A DNA stretch of 10,933 bases, taken from the NCBI GenBank assembly GCA_033809515.1, contig JAPXLN010000031.1, positions 1 through 10,933 of the forward strand. Direction: 5' to 3'. Of the stretch, positions 1-6,910 are shown in pieces (position 1 is the stretch's first letter; every line of letters starts with the position of its first letter). Origin of the DNA: JAPXLN01 sp033809515 (GTDB lineage Bacteria; Bacillota; Sulfobacillia; Fermentithermobacillales; Fermentithermobacillaceae). The notes under the pieces were generated by a model. The model saw only the letters and a program-made list of their open reading frames with translations. It ran no database searches and was not told the DNA's origin. Position numbers and translations under genes: made by a program.

Positions 1-392
1 GCGTAAGCATACCCTATCCCGGGCAGCGGCGGCTGGAGCAGGTCCGCTACAGCCTGGAGAAGCTTACTGAGGAGACCGGGGTTACCTCTGAGGAGATCGA
101 GACAAGGGTCGCCGATTTTGGAAATCACTACTGGACCAGCCACCATCCATATCTGGTTCCGGAACCGTGTACTTTTGAACCGACTGAGTCTTACTCCAGG
201 GAAGACATGGACAGCTATGTGGACATTATCAGGCAAATCGCAAGCGAGGCTTACACAGATCCTTCTGTCATCAAGAATGCGCCTCACAACAGCGTAGTTC
301 ACAGGGCGAACCAAGACTTGCTAAACGATCCAAAGAAGTGGGCGGTTACCTGGCGTGCGTATGTCCGGAAGCACCGGGAGGGGTCTTTGTAG
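1..392 (+). CDS. gcvPB: Glycine dehydrogenase (decarboxylating) subunit 2, C-terminal part, cut by window start
   Basis: This is the last 129 codons of a gene that enters from the left; the reading frame is open from base 3 and ends at TAG 390-392. The product resembles the C-terminus of the PLP-dependent P-protein beta subunit of the glycine cleavage system, which decarboxylates glycine and passes the aminomethyl group to lipoyl H-protein. Visible family signatures are the HHPYLVPEP stretch, the FEPTESYSRED segment and IKNAPHNSVVHR, which correspond to the conserved EPTE-S and KNAPH-PV motifs near the end of GcvPB proteins. The tail after the KNAPH motif (KKWAVTWRAYVRKHREGSL) is longer than in the classic Bacillus protein, as in some clostridial versions. 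The PLP lysine lies outside the window. Its partner genes (gcvPA, gcvH, gcvT) would be expected upstream. The family call rests on motif memory only. Confidence 0.82.
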   Translation, partial: VSIPYPGQRRLEQVRYSLEKLTEETGVTSEEIETRVADFGNHYWTSHHPYLVPEPCTFEPTESYSREDMDSYVDIIRQIASEAYTDPSVIKNAPHNSVVHRANQDLLNDPKKWAVTWRAYVRKHREGSL

Positions 393-422
393 CAAAGAAA
401 AACGCCCGGCGTATAGGTGCTT

Positions 423-1886
423 CTACTGCATCTCCATCAGATCGTCGAACAACTTCCTCCAGGCACGCCAGGCAAGGCCTGCCTGTTCATTGGTGTACTC
501 GGTCAGCATCTTGACAGCGCCGGACGGGTCTTCCTGGTACGCCTTGAGGGCTTTCGCTTCAAAATCGGGCTGAGCTGCTATCCACCTGGCCTCCAGGGCG
601 TCCCTTCGGCGGCGGATCTCTTCTATGACTGTGGCGTAGGAAGCGTCAGCCAGGTCCTTTACGTCCTGGAATGCCCACCATGCACGGCCTGGGCGGTACG
701 TCAGGTCTGCCGCGGGGACGTCAAAGTGATTGCGCAATCCCAGGCGAGGGGTGATCCAGCCATAGCCCGGAGGAACTACGGCAGCTCCCAGATACCACGG
801 AACGTAAGGGCTTGTGCACGGGTTCAACGTAGTGCGCCAAATGCACGTAAACTCAGGGTCTTGGCGGAACTGAATGACGAAACTCTCTAGGGTTGTGGCT
901 ACGCAAATTGCCCGGGTGCCTGTGCGGTGCGGATTTATGGCGTAGTTGTCGGAGTGGTCGTCTTCTGTTCCCTCGTAGTGGGTTCTCATGATGTTCTTGA
1001 CGTCTTCAACGCTTAACTTGCGTGGAGGTTTCACCGAGAAAATTTGCACTTCCTCAGGTTCCCTTCCCAGGATGAGACGCAGGGCGTTTCTCTGCCTGAC
1101 GATATTGCCGTTTTGGCCCTGGTTTGGGTTCTGATAGGCCAATGCAAAGTTAAAATCGCTGTAGTCTCCGGGCCTGGCCGGAGTGTACCAACCACGCTCT
1201 ACTGCGTATGTGATAATGTCGGGCGAAGCGATGTAGTTTTCCTTATCATTGAGATCCACCTGGCCAATTGTGTACCGGTTGGGGATGAACATGACCTCGT
1301 CGTCGGGAACCCGTTTGGCCGCATAGTGCTTGCCTTTTACTACCAGCAAAACCCAGCCTTCATCCTTGTCGACGATCATGTATGCGCGCCCGGATGCAGT
1401 GTAGCCGTACTTGTCTATGAGCTCTGCTGCGATTTCCACGCCCTGGCGGGCTGTTTTTGCCCGTTGAGCAACCAGGTGCCCTATGCCATAGCCGATCCCG
1501 CCGTTGACCAGTTCGGGCTGGTCTTCCCTTGAATTGGAGCAAGAATCAGTAGCTATGGCTACGCCCCATTCGTTCACAAAAGTATCGCTGAACGATGCTT
1601 GCCAGTTAGCTCTGGTCTCGGACCAGAGATAGGCCCAGGTCTCTTCGACCTGAGGGATCTTGGCGCATGTGGGTTCGAAGGTAAGGAACTCGCCCGGCTC
1701 ATGGGTTGCTCTGGGCACTTTGTATTGCACCATTACGTTGTTCCCGGAGTCGTCTTCGTTATGGCCGAAGAGGACCTCGCCGGTTGCTGAAGCTTTCTTT
1801 CCAACGATTATGGCGCTGCAATCTTCAAGTATGAATCCGTCTTCGGGTATTTCGTCAGGCGGAAACGTGAATCTGTTGTGGTTCAT
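423..1886 (-). CDS. C69 family dipeptidase (PepD-like Ntn hydrolase)
   Basis: Predicted 487-residue cysteine N-terminal-nucleophile peptidase that hydrolyses dipeptides or short peptides. The signature is the segment starting EDCSAIIVGKKASATGE and continuing to GHNEDD, matching the C69 active-site region in which the Cys (residue 23 from the chosen start) becomes the N-terminal nucleophile after removal of the short leader. Another recognisable stretch is NEWGVAIATDSCSNSRE. The leader before the Cys is polar and is not a signal peptide, so the enzyme is probably cytoplasmic, unlike many C69 members. The ATG at 1886 was chosen because GGAGGG (1902-1897) lies 10 bases upstream; an in-frame TTG at 1904 overlaps that site and has no ribosome binding site of its own. 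It sits 45 bases after pepF on the same strand and is probably cotranscribed with it. The gene ends 30 bases from the convergent gcvPB. Whether the substrate is a dipeptide or another amide cannot be told from sequence. Confidence 0.88.
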   Translation of the reverse strand: MNHNRFTFPPDEIPEDGFILEDCSAIIVGKKASATGEVLFGHNEDDSGNNVMVQYKVPRATHEPGEFLTFEPTCAKIPQVEETWAYLWSETRANWQASFSDTFVNEWGVAIATDSCSNSREDQPELVNGGIGYGIGHLVAQRAKTARQGVEIAAELIDKYGYTASGRAYMIVDKDEGWVLLVVKGKHYAAKRVPDDEVMFIPNRYTIGQVDLNDKENYIASPDIITYAVERGWYTPARPGDYSDFNFALAYQNPNQGQNGNIVRQRNALRLILGREPEEVQIFSVKPPRKLSVEDVKNIMRTHYEGTEDDHSDNYAINPHRTGTRAICVATTLESFVIQFRQDPEFTCIWRTTLNPCTSPYVPWYLGAAVVPPGYGWITPRLGLRNHFDVPAADLTYRPGRAWWAFQDVKDLADASYATVIEEIRRRRDALEARWIAAQPDFEAKALKAYQEDPSGAVKMLTEYTNEQAGLAWRAWRKLFDDLMEMQ

Positions 1887-1896
1887 GTCTGCTGCT

Positions 1897-1902
1897 CCCT
1901 CC
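1897..1902 (-). promoter_or_regulatory. Ribosome binding site of the C69 dipeptidase
   Basis: GGAGGG on the minus strand, 10 bases before ATG 1886. It decides the start: the longer TTG-initiated frame at 1904 would place this site inside the coding region. Confidence 0.7.
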
Positions 1903-1931
1903 AAATCAATACAATACCGCCAAACACACTA

Positions 1932-3719
1932 TCAGAAACTCGCTACGACTTCATCTACAAGCGACCCAACGTATGCCACAGCCTGGCGGATTGGGTCGGG
2001 CTTGGTCATATCTACGCCTGCCATAAAGGCAAGTTCCAGAGGCTTCTTGGTTCCGCCTGCTTTCAGCACTTCAACCCAGCGCTGGGCAGCCGGAGGGCCT
2101 TCTTCGCGAATGGCCTTAGCCACGGCAGTTCCGATTGTGAGCCCTGCCGAATAGGTGTACGGGTAAAGCCCCCGGTAGTAGTGCTGCTGACGCATCCAGA
2201 CCAGCTGAGCGCCCAGGTCTATCTCAACTTCGCCGCCCCAGAATTCATCGAGTATTTCACCCTGAACTCTGTTAAGGACTGTCGCGGTTATAGGCTGGCC
2301 TTTTTCCGCAAGAGCGTAGGTGCGGCGCTGCAGTTCGCCTTCGACCAGGTGCCTAACGAAGTTGTGGTGGTATGACTTGAGCAACTGCATAATGAGCCAT
2401 CGCCGGGTGCGTACATCTGTGCTTTGGGAGAGGATATAGTCTCCCACCAGGATTTCGTTGATGGTAGACGGGGCCTCAATAAAGAACATGGTGGGGCGGG
2501 TGTTTGCGATGTGCTGGTAGCGCTGGGATAGGACCCCCTGTCCCGCGTGCCCCAGTTCATGGGCTAGTGTCAGAGCATTGCGCAAGCTGTTCCCCCACGT
2601 CATGCTGATATAGGGGTGCACTCCGTAAACTGAGCTGCAGAAGGCCCCCGTACGCTTTCCGATGTTGTCGGCCCGGTCTATCCAGCGGTTCTTGAGACCT
2701 GCGGCCATAATCTCAGTGTATTCCGGCCCCAGCACAGAGAGTCCTCCCAGGATCATCTCCGAAGCTTCTTCGTATGTAGTCTGGGGGTTAAAGTCGGGGT
2801 CAAGTGGGGCCTCGATGTCGCAGTACAGCATATTATCCAGTCCCAGCACGCGTTTTCTCAGTTGGGCGTAGCGACGCATGTGGGGCGCCAGCTCTGTGAG
2901 AATGATGTCGTGCAGGTTGTTGTAGATGTCGAGGGTGACTTGCTGCCTTTCCAGGAGCATGTGGATGGCCGAATCGTAGCCGCGAAGGTTGGCCATGACT
3001 GTGTTTTTCTTGACTTCAGCTCCCCAGCAGGCGCCGTATGTGTTCTGGTATGATGCCAGGCTGCGGGTGAACTCGGCGTAGGCGTTTCGCCTCAGGACAG
3101 GGTCAGCTGCTCCGTCGTAGCGGCCGAATGACATAGGCAAGCGGTTTCCGTGGCTGTCTTCGACGGGTTCGAAGGACATGTCGGTGGTCCTGGACCTTCC
3201 GTAAATGGTGCTTGGAGCGCCCAGCACTTCGCCCAGGGCGGCCAGGGCCATTTCCGTTTCAGGGTGCAGGCGGTGCTGTTTGTTCTCGATCATCTGCTCG
3301 ATGGTGAGACGGTAGGGCTCTAAGCCGGGCTCTTCAGCCAGGTACCGTTCGAGGGTTCCATCGGGCAAGTTGAGAACTTCTGACTGGACAAAGGAGGTTG
3401 CTGCGCGTATGCGGGTGCCCAGCCCTGATGCCCGGCCTGCCATGGCTTGGTTTTCAGGGGAGGTTCCGTCTGCAGACTGGTTCAGGGATGCATAGGCCGA
3501 CACTTTTCCAAGCCTTGTCTGGAGGGCCTCCCGGGCCTGAAAACATTCCAGCAAGACCTGCGGGCCTTCATGGAGTCTTCCTTTGAACCTGGTGACGGTG
3601 CCTACGAGGCCTGCCACTGCGTCGAACTCAGCTTCCCATGCCTCTACGCTGGGAAATATGTCTTCCAGATTCCAGGTCATCTCTACAGGGACTTCGGAAC
3701 GGGTGAGACGCTTTCTCAT
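1932..3719 (-). CDS. pepF: Oligoendopeptidase F, M3B family zinc metallopeptidase
   Basis: Predicted 595-residue cytoplasmic zinc endopeptidase that cuts oligopeptides; the length is normal for PepF. The zinc motif HELGH is at residues 387-391 (His387, Glu388, His391), and Glu415 in FIEAPSTINE, 24 residues later, fits the third zinc ligand of the M3 family. The C-terminal YYRGLYPYTYSAGLTIG region matches the conserved Tyr-rich segment that lines the active site. The N-terminal half is the helical oligopeptidase F domain (for example EMTWNLEDIFPSVEAWEAEF). No signal peptide or membrane segment is seen. The ATG at 3719 was chosen because AAAGGAGG (3738-3731) precedes it by 11 bases; a longer frame from 3797 runs through that site and a leader hairpin. 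It is the first gene of a likely two-gene unit with the C69 dipeptidase. Together they could take oligopeptides down to amino acids. Confidence 0.95.
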   Translation of the reverse strand: MRKRLTRSEVPVEMTWNLEDIFPSVEAWEAEFDAVAGLVGTVTRFKGRLHEGPQVLLECFQAREALQTRLGKVSAYASLNQSADGTSPENQAMAGRASGLGTRIRAATSFVQSEVLNLPDGTLERYLAEEPGLEPYRLTIEQMIENKQHRLHPETEMALAALGEVLGAPSTIYGRSRTTDMSFEPVEDSHGNRLPMSFGRYDGAADPVLRRNAYAEFTRSLASYQNTYGACWGAEVKKNTVMANLRGYDSAIHMLLERQQVTLDIYNNLHDIILTELAPHMRRYAQLRKRVLGLDNMLYCDIEAPLDPDFNPQTTYEEASEMILGGLSVLGPEYTEIMAAGLKNRWIDRADNIGKRTGAFCSSVYGVHPYISMTWGNSLRNALTLAHELGHAGQGVLSQRYQHIANTRPTMFFIEAPSTINEILVGDYILSQSTDVRTRRWLIMQLLKSYHHNFVRHLVEGELQRRTYALAEKGQPITATVLNRVQGEILDEFWGGEVEIDLGAQLVWMRQQHYYRGLYPYTYSAGLTIGTAVAKAIREEGPPAAQRWVEVLKAGGTKKPLELAFMAGVDMTKPDPIRQAVAYVGSLVDEVVASF

Positions 3720-3730
3720 GCTGGTTCTGT

Positions 3731-3738
3731 CCTCCTTT
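3731..3738 (-). promoter_or_regulatory. Ribosome binding site of pepF
   Basis: AAAGGAGG on the minus strand, 11 bases before ATG 3719. It fixes the pepF start and lies 2 bases after the 3' foot of a stem-loop. Confidence 0.8.
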
Positions 3739-3740
3739 GC

Positions 3741-3775
3741 CGGCCCCCTTTTCGCCAGAGGCGAGCTAAGGGCCG
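3741..3775 (-). promoter_or_regulatory. Stem-loop in the pepF leader, adjoining the ribosome binding site
   Basis: Read on the minus strand, an outer stem (CGGCCC with GGGCCG, plus a short CTT/AAG pairing) encloses an inner stem TCGCC/GGCGA with a three-base TCT loop; a small internal loop or bulge separates the two. The structure would sit in the pepF mRNA leader and end two bases before AAAGGAGG. Pairing was read directly from the bases. Function is inference: a 5' mRNA stabiliser or a translational control element. On the plus strand it lacks a proper T-run (only TTTGTT follows), so it is a poor terminator for anything reading rightward. Confidence 0.45.
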
Positions 3776-3906
3776 TTTGTTCCAGGTATATTTCCATAGG
3801 CGAAGAGTCTAATCCTCTTTTGTGTTACCGGCCGCATGACTGTGGAAGGGAACAGACCCGCCGACATCCAACAGTATATCGGCAGCATAAGGGGAGGGAC
3901 AGCAAC

Positions 3907-5730
3907 ATGGAAGATATGGAACTGGAATTTGATGTAAGGCACGTCCCCTTCAGCCGGAGGGGTTCGTACATGGCCATGTCGGTCTTGCGACCGAAGCCCG
4001 CTTCTGAAATGCCCGAAGGGCTCTACCTTCGTCACTTGAGAGCAGGTGGGAAAGGCCCCGTGTTCCTGGTTGAACCGCTTTTGGATGGAGAACCTGTGGC
4101 GTACACCATCAGGGCCACACCCAGCACCCTGCGCATTGACGTGCAAGGGGGCTACGCAGAGTTCTGTTTTCCCTCGCCTGATACAGTCCATTTTCGGGCC
4201 GAGGGCATAGGTTTGCGCTTCAGTATAGCAGGAGGGTCCTACAATCACGTAACCCCCATTCCGGGATGTTCCTGGGAAGTGAACAGCTACACCCATGGCA
4301 GGAGGTTCCTTCTTACGCCGGTATTGGGGGAACTCTCCATAGATGCGCCGTGGACGGGGCTCAAGTGCGAGCGCATCCAGGCGACCTTCCGGGCAGGCAA
4401 GCCCGGTTTGGGTTGTCAGTCAGGACCGGAGGCGACAAGGTCAAAGACAAGCAGGTCAGAAGAAAACGTGCTGGAAGGGATCATCGAGGAATACGCGGTT
4501 GTGAAAGAACGGCCTGTTGCTGTGCAATCGTGGGAGGAAAGTGTCTGCAGCGCAAAGCGGGATTTCGACCAGTGGCTGTCCCGCTCTCCGGAACCGGACT
4601 GGAAGGCTCTTGGAGGCGAGCGAGAAACTTACCGCCTGGGTCATAGTCTGGCGGCCTATATCACCTGGTCTTGCATGGTTGACGCCGAGGGCTTTCTCAC
4701 CCGGCCTGCAATGTACATGTCAAAGAACTGGATGGCTAACATATGGAGCTGGGACCATTGCTTCAACGCTATGGCCCTTGTCTACAACAACCCTGCTCTG
4801 GCATGGGACCAGTTCTGCATATTTTTCGACCGGCAGCATCCATCCGGCGTGCTTCCTGATTACATGAACGACAAAGACGCTGTATGGAGCTGCTGCAAAC
4901 CGCCGATTCACGGTTTGACTCTGGGTTGGATGATGGCCAGGACAGACTACATAACCAAAGAGCATCTCCGGGAAGTATACCTTCCGCTCTCCAAATGGAC
5001 AGAGTGGTGGTTCAGGCACCGCGATAGCGATGCAGATGGAATTCCCCAGTACAATCACGGAAACGACAGCGGATGGGATAACAGCACTGTGTTTTTGCAG
5101 GGAGTGCCCGTTGAAAGCCCCGATCTGGCAGCTTTGCTTGTGGTTCAAATGGACGTCCTGGCGGAAGTTGCCGGAATCCTCGGGAAAGCCCAAGAGAGCA
5201 AGCGCTGGCAAGAGCGGTCTGAGGATCTTCTTAAGGCCATGACGGGCCATTTCTGGGACGGGACCAGACTCGTACCGGTGCTGACGAATCCTCATCACCC
5301 CCGGACCCGGGGATGGGACGATTCTCACAAGCCCGTCCAATGCGAAAGTCTTCTGCCGTATGTTTCTTTGGTCCTGGGCAAGCGCTTGCCTGAGGAGGTG
5401 CTCAACGGCCTTGTGCAGGGCCTTACAGAGCCCGGGGCGTTTCTTACCCGGCACGGTCTGGCGACCGAGAGCTTGAAGAGCCCCTACCACAAGACCGATG
5501 GTTACTGGCTTGGGCCCATTTGGGCTCCTTCAACCATGCTGATAGTGGAAGGGTTACGAAGCTCAGGTCATGAGGAATTGGCCCGGGATATTGCTCGCCG
5601 GTTCTGCCATATGGCGGCATGCACCGGAATGGCTGAGAACTTTGATCCTTTAACAGGTCAAGGGCTGCAGGACAGGGCATTCACCTGGACGTCAAGTGTG
5701 TACATGATCCTTGCCCACGAATACTGTTGA
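3907..5730 (+). CDS. GH63/MGH1-like glycoside hydrolase (clan GH-G, trehalase-like barrel)
   Basis: Predicted 607-residue cytoplasmic glycoside hydrolase. Roughly residues 1-190 look like an N-terminal beta-rich domain, and the remainder is an aromatic-rich (alpha/alpha)6 barrel. Family motifs are KNWMANIWSWDHCFNAMAL, HGNDSGWDNS with Asp391 as probable general acid, and MAENFDPLTGQG with Glu577 as probable general base; the same Asp/Glu arrangement is known in GH63 enzymes such as E. coli YgjK and in bacterial mannosylglycerate hydrolase. DGYWLGPIWAPS is also typical. There is no signal peptide. The ATG at 3907 was chosen because GGGGAGG (3891-3897) precedes it; the frame stays open back to 3583 but overlaps the divergent pepF start. 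The substrate could be a compatible solute such as mannosylglycerate or glucosylglycerate, an alpha-glucoside or an alpha-mannoside. The gene ends 7 bases from the convergent M29-like gene and is flanked by minus-strand genes, so it is probably transcribed alone. Confidence 0.85.
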   Translation: MEDMELEFDVRHVPFSRRGSYMAMSVLRPKPASEMPEGLYLRHLRAGGKGPVFLVEPLLDGEPVAYTIRATPSTLRIDVQGGYAEFCFPSPDTVHFRAEGIGLRFSIAGGSYNHVTPIPGCSWEVNSYTHGRRFLLTPVLGELSIDAPWTGLKCERIQATFRAGKPGLGCQSGPEATRSKTSRSEENVLEGIIEEYAVVKERPVAVQSWEESVCSAKRDFDQWLSRSPEPDWKALGGERETYRLGHSLAAYITWSCMVDAEGFLTRPAMYMSKNWMANIWSWDHCFNAMALVYNNPALAWDQFCIFFDRQHPSGVLPDYMNDKDAVWSCCKPPIHGLTLGWMMARTDYITKEHLREVYLPLSKWTEWWFRHRDSDADGIPQYNHGNDSGWDNSTVFLQGVPVESPDLAALLVVQMDVLAEVAGILGKAQESKRWQERSEDLLKAMTGHFWDGTRLVPVLTNPHHPRTRGWDDSHKPVQCESLLPYVSLVLGKRLPEEVLNGLVQGLTEPGAFLTRHGLATESLKSPYHKTDGYWLGPIWAPSTMLIVEGLRSSGHEELARDIARRFCHMAACTGMAENFDPLTGQGLQDRAFTWTSSVYMILAHEYC

Positions 5731-5737
5731 CCCGATG

Positions 5738-6706
5738 CTAGATACACACTTTTCCGTCTTGGAGGACTAGGCGGCCGTCTGCCACTAAGGTCGGCTTCTG
5801 GATGATCAGGTCATAGTGGCAGGCGGCTTTTACTTTGCCGCCAAGGGTGATGTTAGTTCCTGTCCCAATGTGAACCGAGCCGTAGACCCCTTCGTCCTCA
5901 AGCATTATGCCGCAGAATCTGCATTTCGGGTTTAGACCTATGCCCAGCTCAGCTATGTTGTACACCAGCGGGTCGTCCTTCTCAGCATAGGCATTTCGGA
6001 GCAAATCGGCCTCATGGCCGCCGGCGATCCCTGTTATCAGTCCTTTTTCTACATGGACTACGACCGGCTGGCCTATGACGCCTATGCCGGCATAGGGAAT
6101 GCTTCCGTCTACGGTGATGATTCCCTCTGCCGAGCCTTCGACCGGGGATACGTTAGCTTCAACATTCGGTACAGGAGAGAATTGGCCGGGGCCTACTATG
6201 CATGTCAGGGCATTTCCTGGCCGGCCGGCTGCGCTCATGGTGAGATCGGTTCCGCCAGGCGCTATGAGATGGATATGTGACGCTCCTTCCAATGCTTGAG
6301 CTACTGATCTGCACAAAGGGGCAAGGTTTTGGAAGTCAGCTTCAATCCCGCCTGATATGAGCATGTCTTCTGTAAACTGAGTCATCATGATGCCGCGGGA
6401 ACCTGCTTTAACCCCATCCCGAACTGCCCGGGTGTGGGTTATGGACTTGCTTACCACTGCAAAAAACACATGACTTTGCAGCATGGCAGATGCAACCTGA
6501 GGAGGAGGTTCTTGACCGTCGGCCTCCCTGGGGATCATGACCGCTATGACCGGGTTTGCCCCCAGGCTGTATACTGCCTGAGCAACTGATCTTGCAATAC
6601 TCAACATGCCGGTATCTGTTACGATGGTTACGTTCTCGCCTGCAACTACCCGGGCGCACACCTCGACCACAGTCCTTGCGCCGCGGCTCATGAGGATGTC
6701 CCTCAA
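5738..6706 (-). CDS. M29/AmpS-like (aminopeptidase T family) metalloenzyme, TTG start
   Basis: Predicted 322-residue cytoplasmic protein of the leucyl aminopeptidase T / AmpS superfamily (COG2309 type), which also includes the non-peptidase NicX dihydroxypyridine dioxygenase. The N-terminal half has ENVTIVTDTGMLSIARSVAQA and the typical SKSITHTRAVRDGVKAG segment. The C-terminal half keeps likely metal ligands: Glu183 in VPNVEANVSP, His279 in SVHIGTGTN, and the His297-x-Asp299 pair in ACHYDLIIQ, just after EDEGVYG and LGGKV. The TTG at 6706 was chosen because AGGAGG (6720-6715) precedes it by 8 bases. The ATG at 6691 would be 23 bases from that site, and the frame stays open to 7099 but without sense. 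The gene is monocistronic, converging tightly with the glycoside hydrolase. Peptidase activity is likely but not certain, since many members of this superfamily are uncharacterised. Confidence 0.82.
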   Translation of the reverse strand: MRDILMSRGARTVVEVCARVVAGENVTIVTDTGMLSIARSVAQAVYSLGANPVIAVMIPREADGQEPPPQVASAMLQSHVFFAVVSKSITHTRAVRDGVKAGSRGIMMTQFTEDMLISGGIEADFQNLAPLCRSVAQALEGASHIHLIAPGGTDLTMSAAGRPGNALTCIVGPGQFSPVPNVEANVSPVEGSAEGIITVDGSIPYAGIGVIGQPVVVHVEKGLITGIAGGHEADLLRNAYAEKDDPLVYNIAELGIGLNPKCRFCGIMLEDEGVYGSVHIGTGTNITLGGKVKAACHYDLIIQKPTLVADGRLVLQDGKVCI

Positions 6707-6714
6707 GTGAGTTC

Positions 6715-6720
6715 CCTCCT
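6715..6720 (-). promoter_or_regulatory. Ribosome binding site of the M29-like gene
   Basis: AGGAGG on the minus strand, 8 bases before TTG 6706. It is the reason for preferring a TTG start over the in-frame ATG at 6691. Confidence 0.75.
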
Positions 6721-6794
6721 GTTTGTTTTCTAGAGCATACCACGGACTTCGATGACGGGCCACGAGGCGGTCTGCCTCTGTTGTGCTGCGTATT

Positions 6795-6810
6795 TTGACT
6801 CGGGGGTCAA
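6795..6810. promoter_or_regulatory. Short dyad TTGAC-N6-GTCAA in a divergent intergenic region
   Basis: A perfect 5-base inverted repeat, TTGACTCGGGGGTCAA, lies between the divergent M29-like gene and the deacetylase gene. TTGAC could be an operator half-site or a -35-like element on either strand, but I see no well-spaced -10 hexamer on either side. A dyad this short can arise by chance. Confidence 0.2.
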
Positions 6811-6910
6811 GCCTATGCTGTTCTCCATTCATAGCAGCCGGAATACTCTGTTGATGGGAGATTGCCGTATCCAAGTTAGCCAGGAAGTCATGTTTGGGGA
6901 TGCATTTGCC

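Noticed and set aside
401..415. Short ACGC...GCGT inverted repeat between gcvPB and the C69 gene considered as a terminator
   Set aside because: The stem is only about 4 base pairs with a 3-base loop and no T-run follows.
3720..3797. Longer pepF start giving 26 extra residues
   Set aside because: The extra residues would be encoded by the leader hairpin and the ribosome binding site, and the shorter form already matches the usual PepF length and N-terminus.
3583..3906. Upstream extension of the glycoside hydrolase frame
   Set aside because: It overlaps the pepF start and leader in antisense, and a good ribosome binding site precedes ATG 3907.
3776..3906. Promoters sought for pepF and the glycoside hydrolase
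   Set aside because: Some -10-like hexamers are present (for example TATACT on the minus strand near 3880) but no partner -35 at 16-18 bases, so no promoter is claimed.
4720..5490. Long minus-strand open frame of 256 codons
   Set aside because: It lies entirely antisense to the glycoside hydrolase, whose catalytic motifs are intact, and its translation shows no family features.
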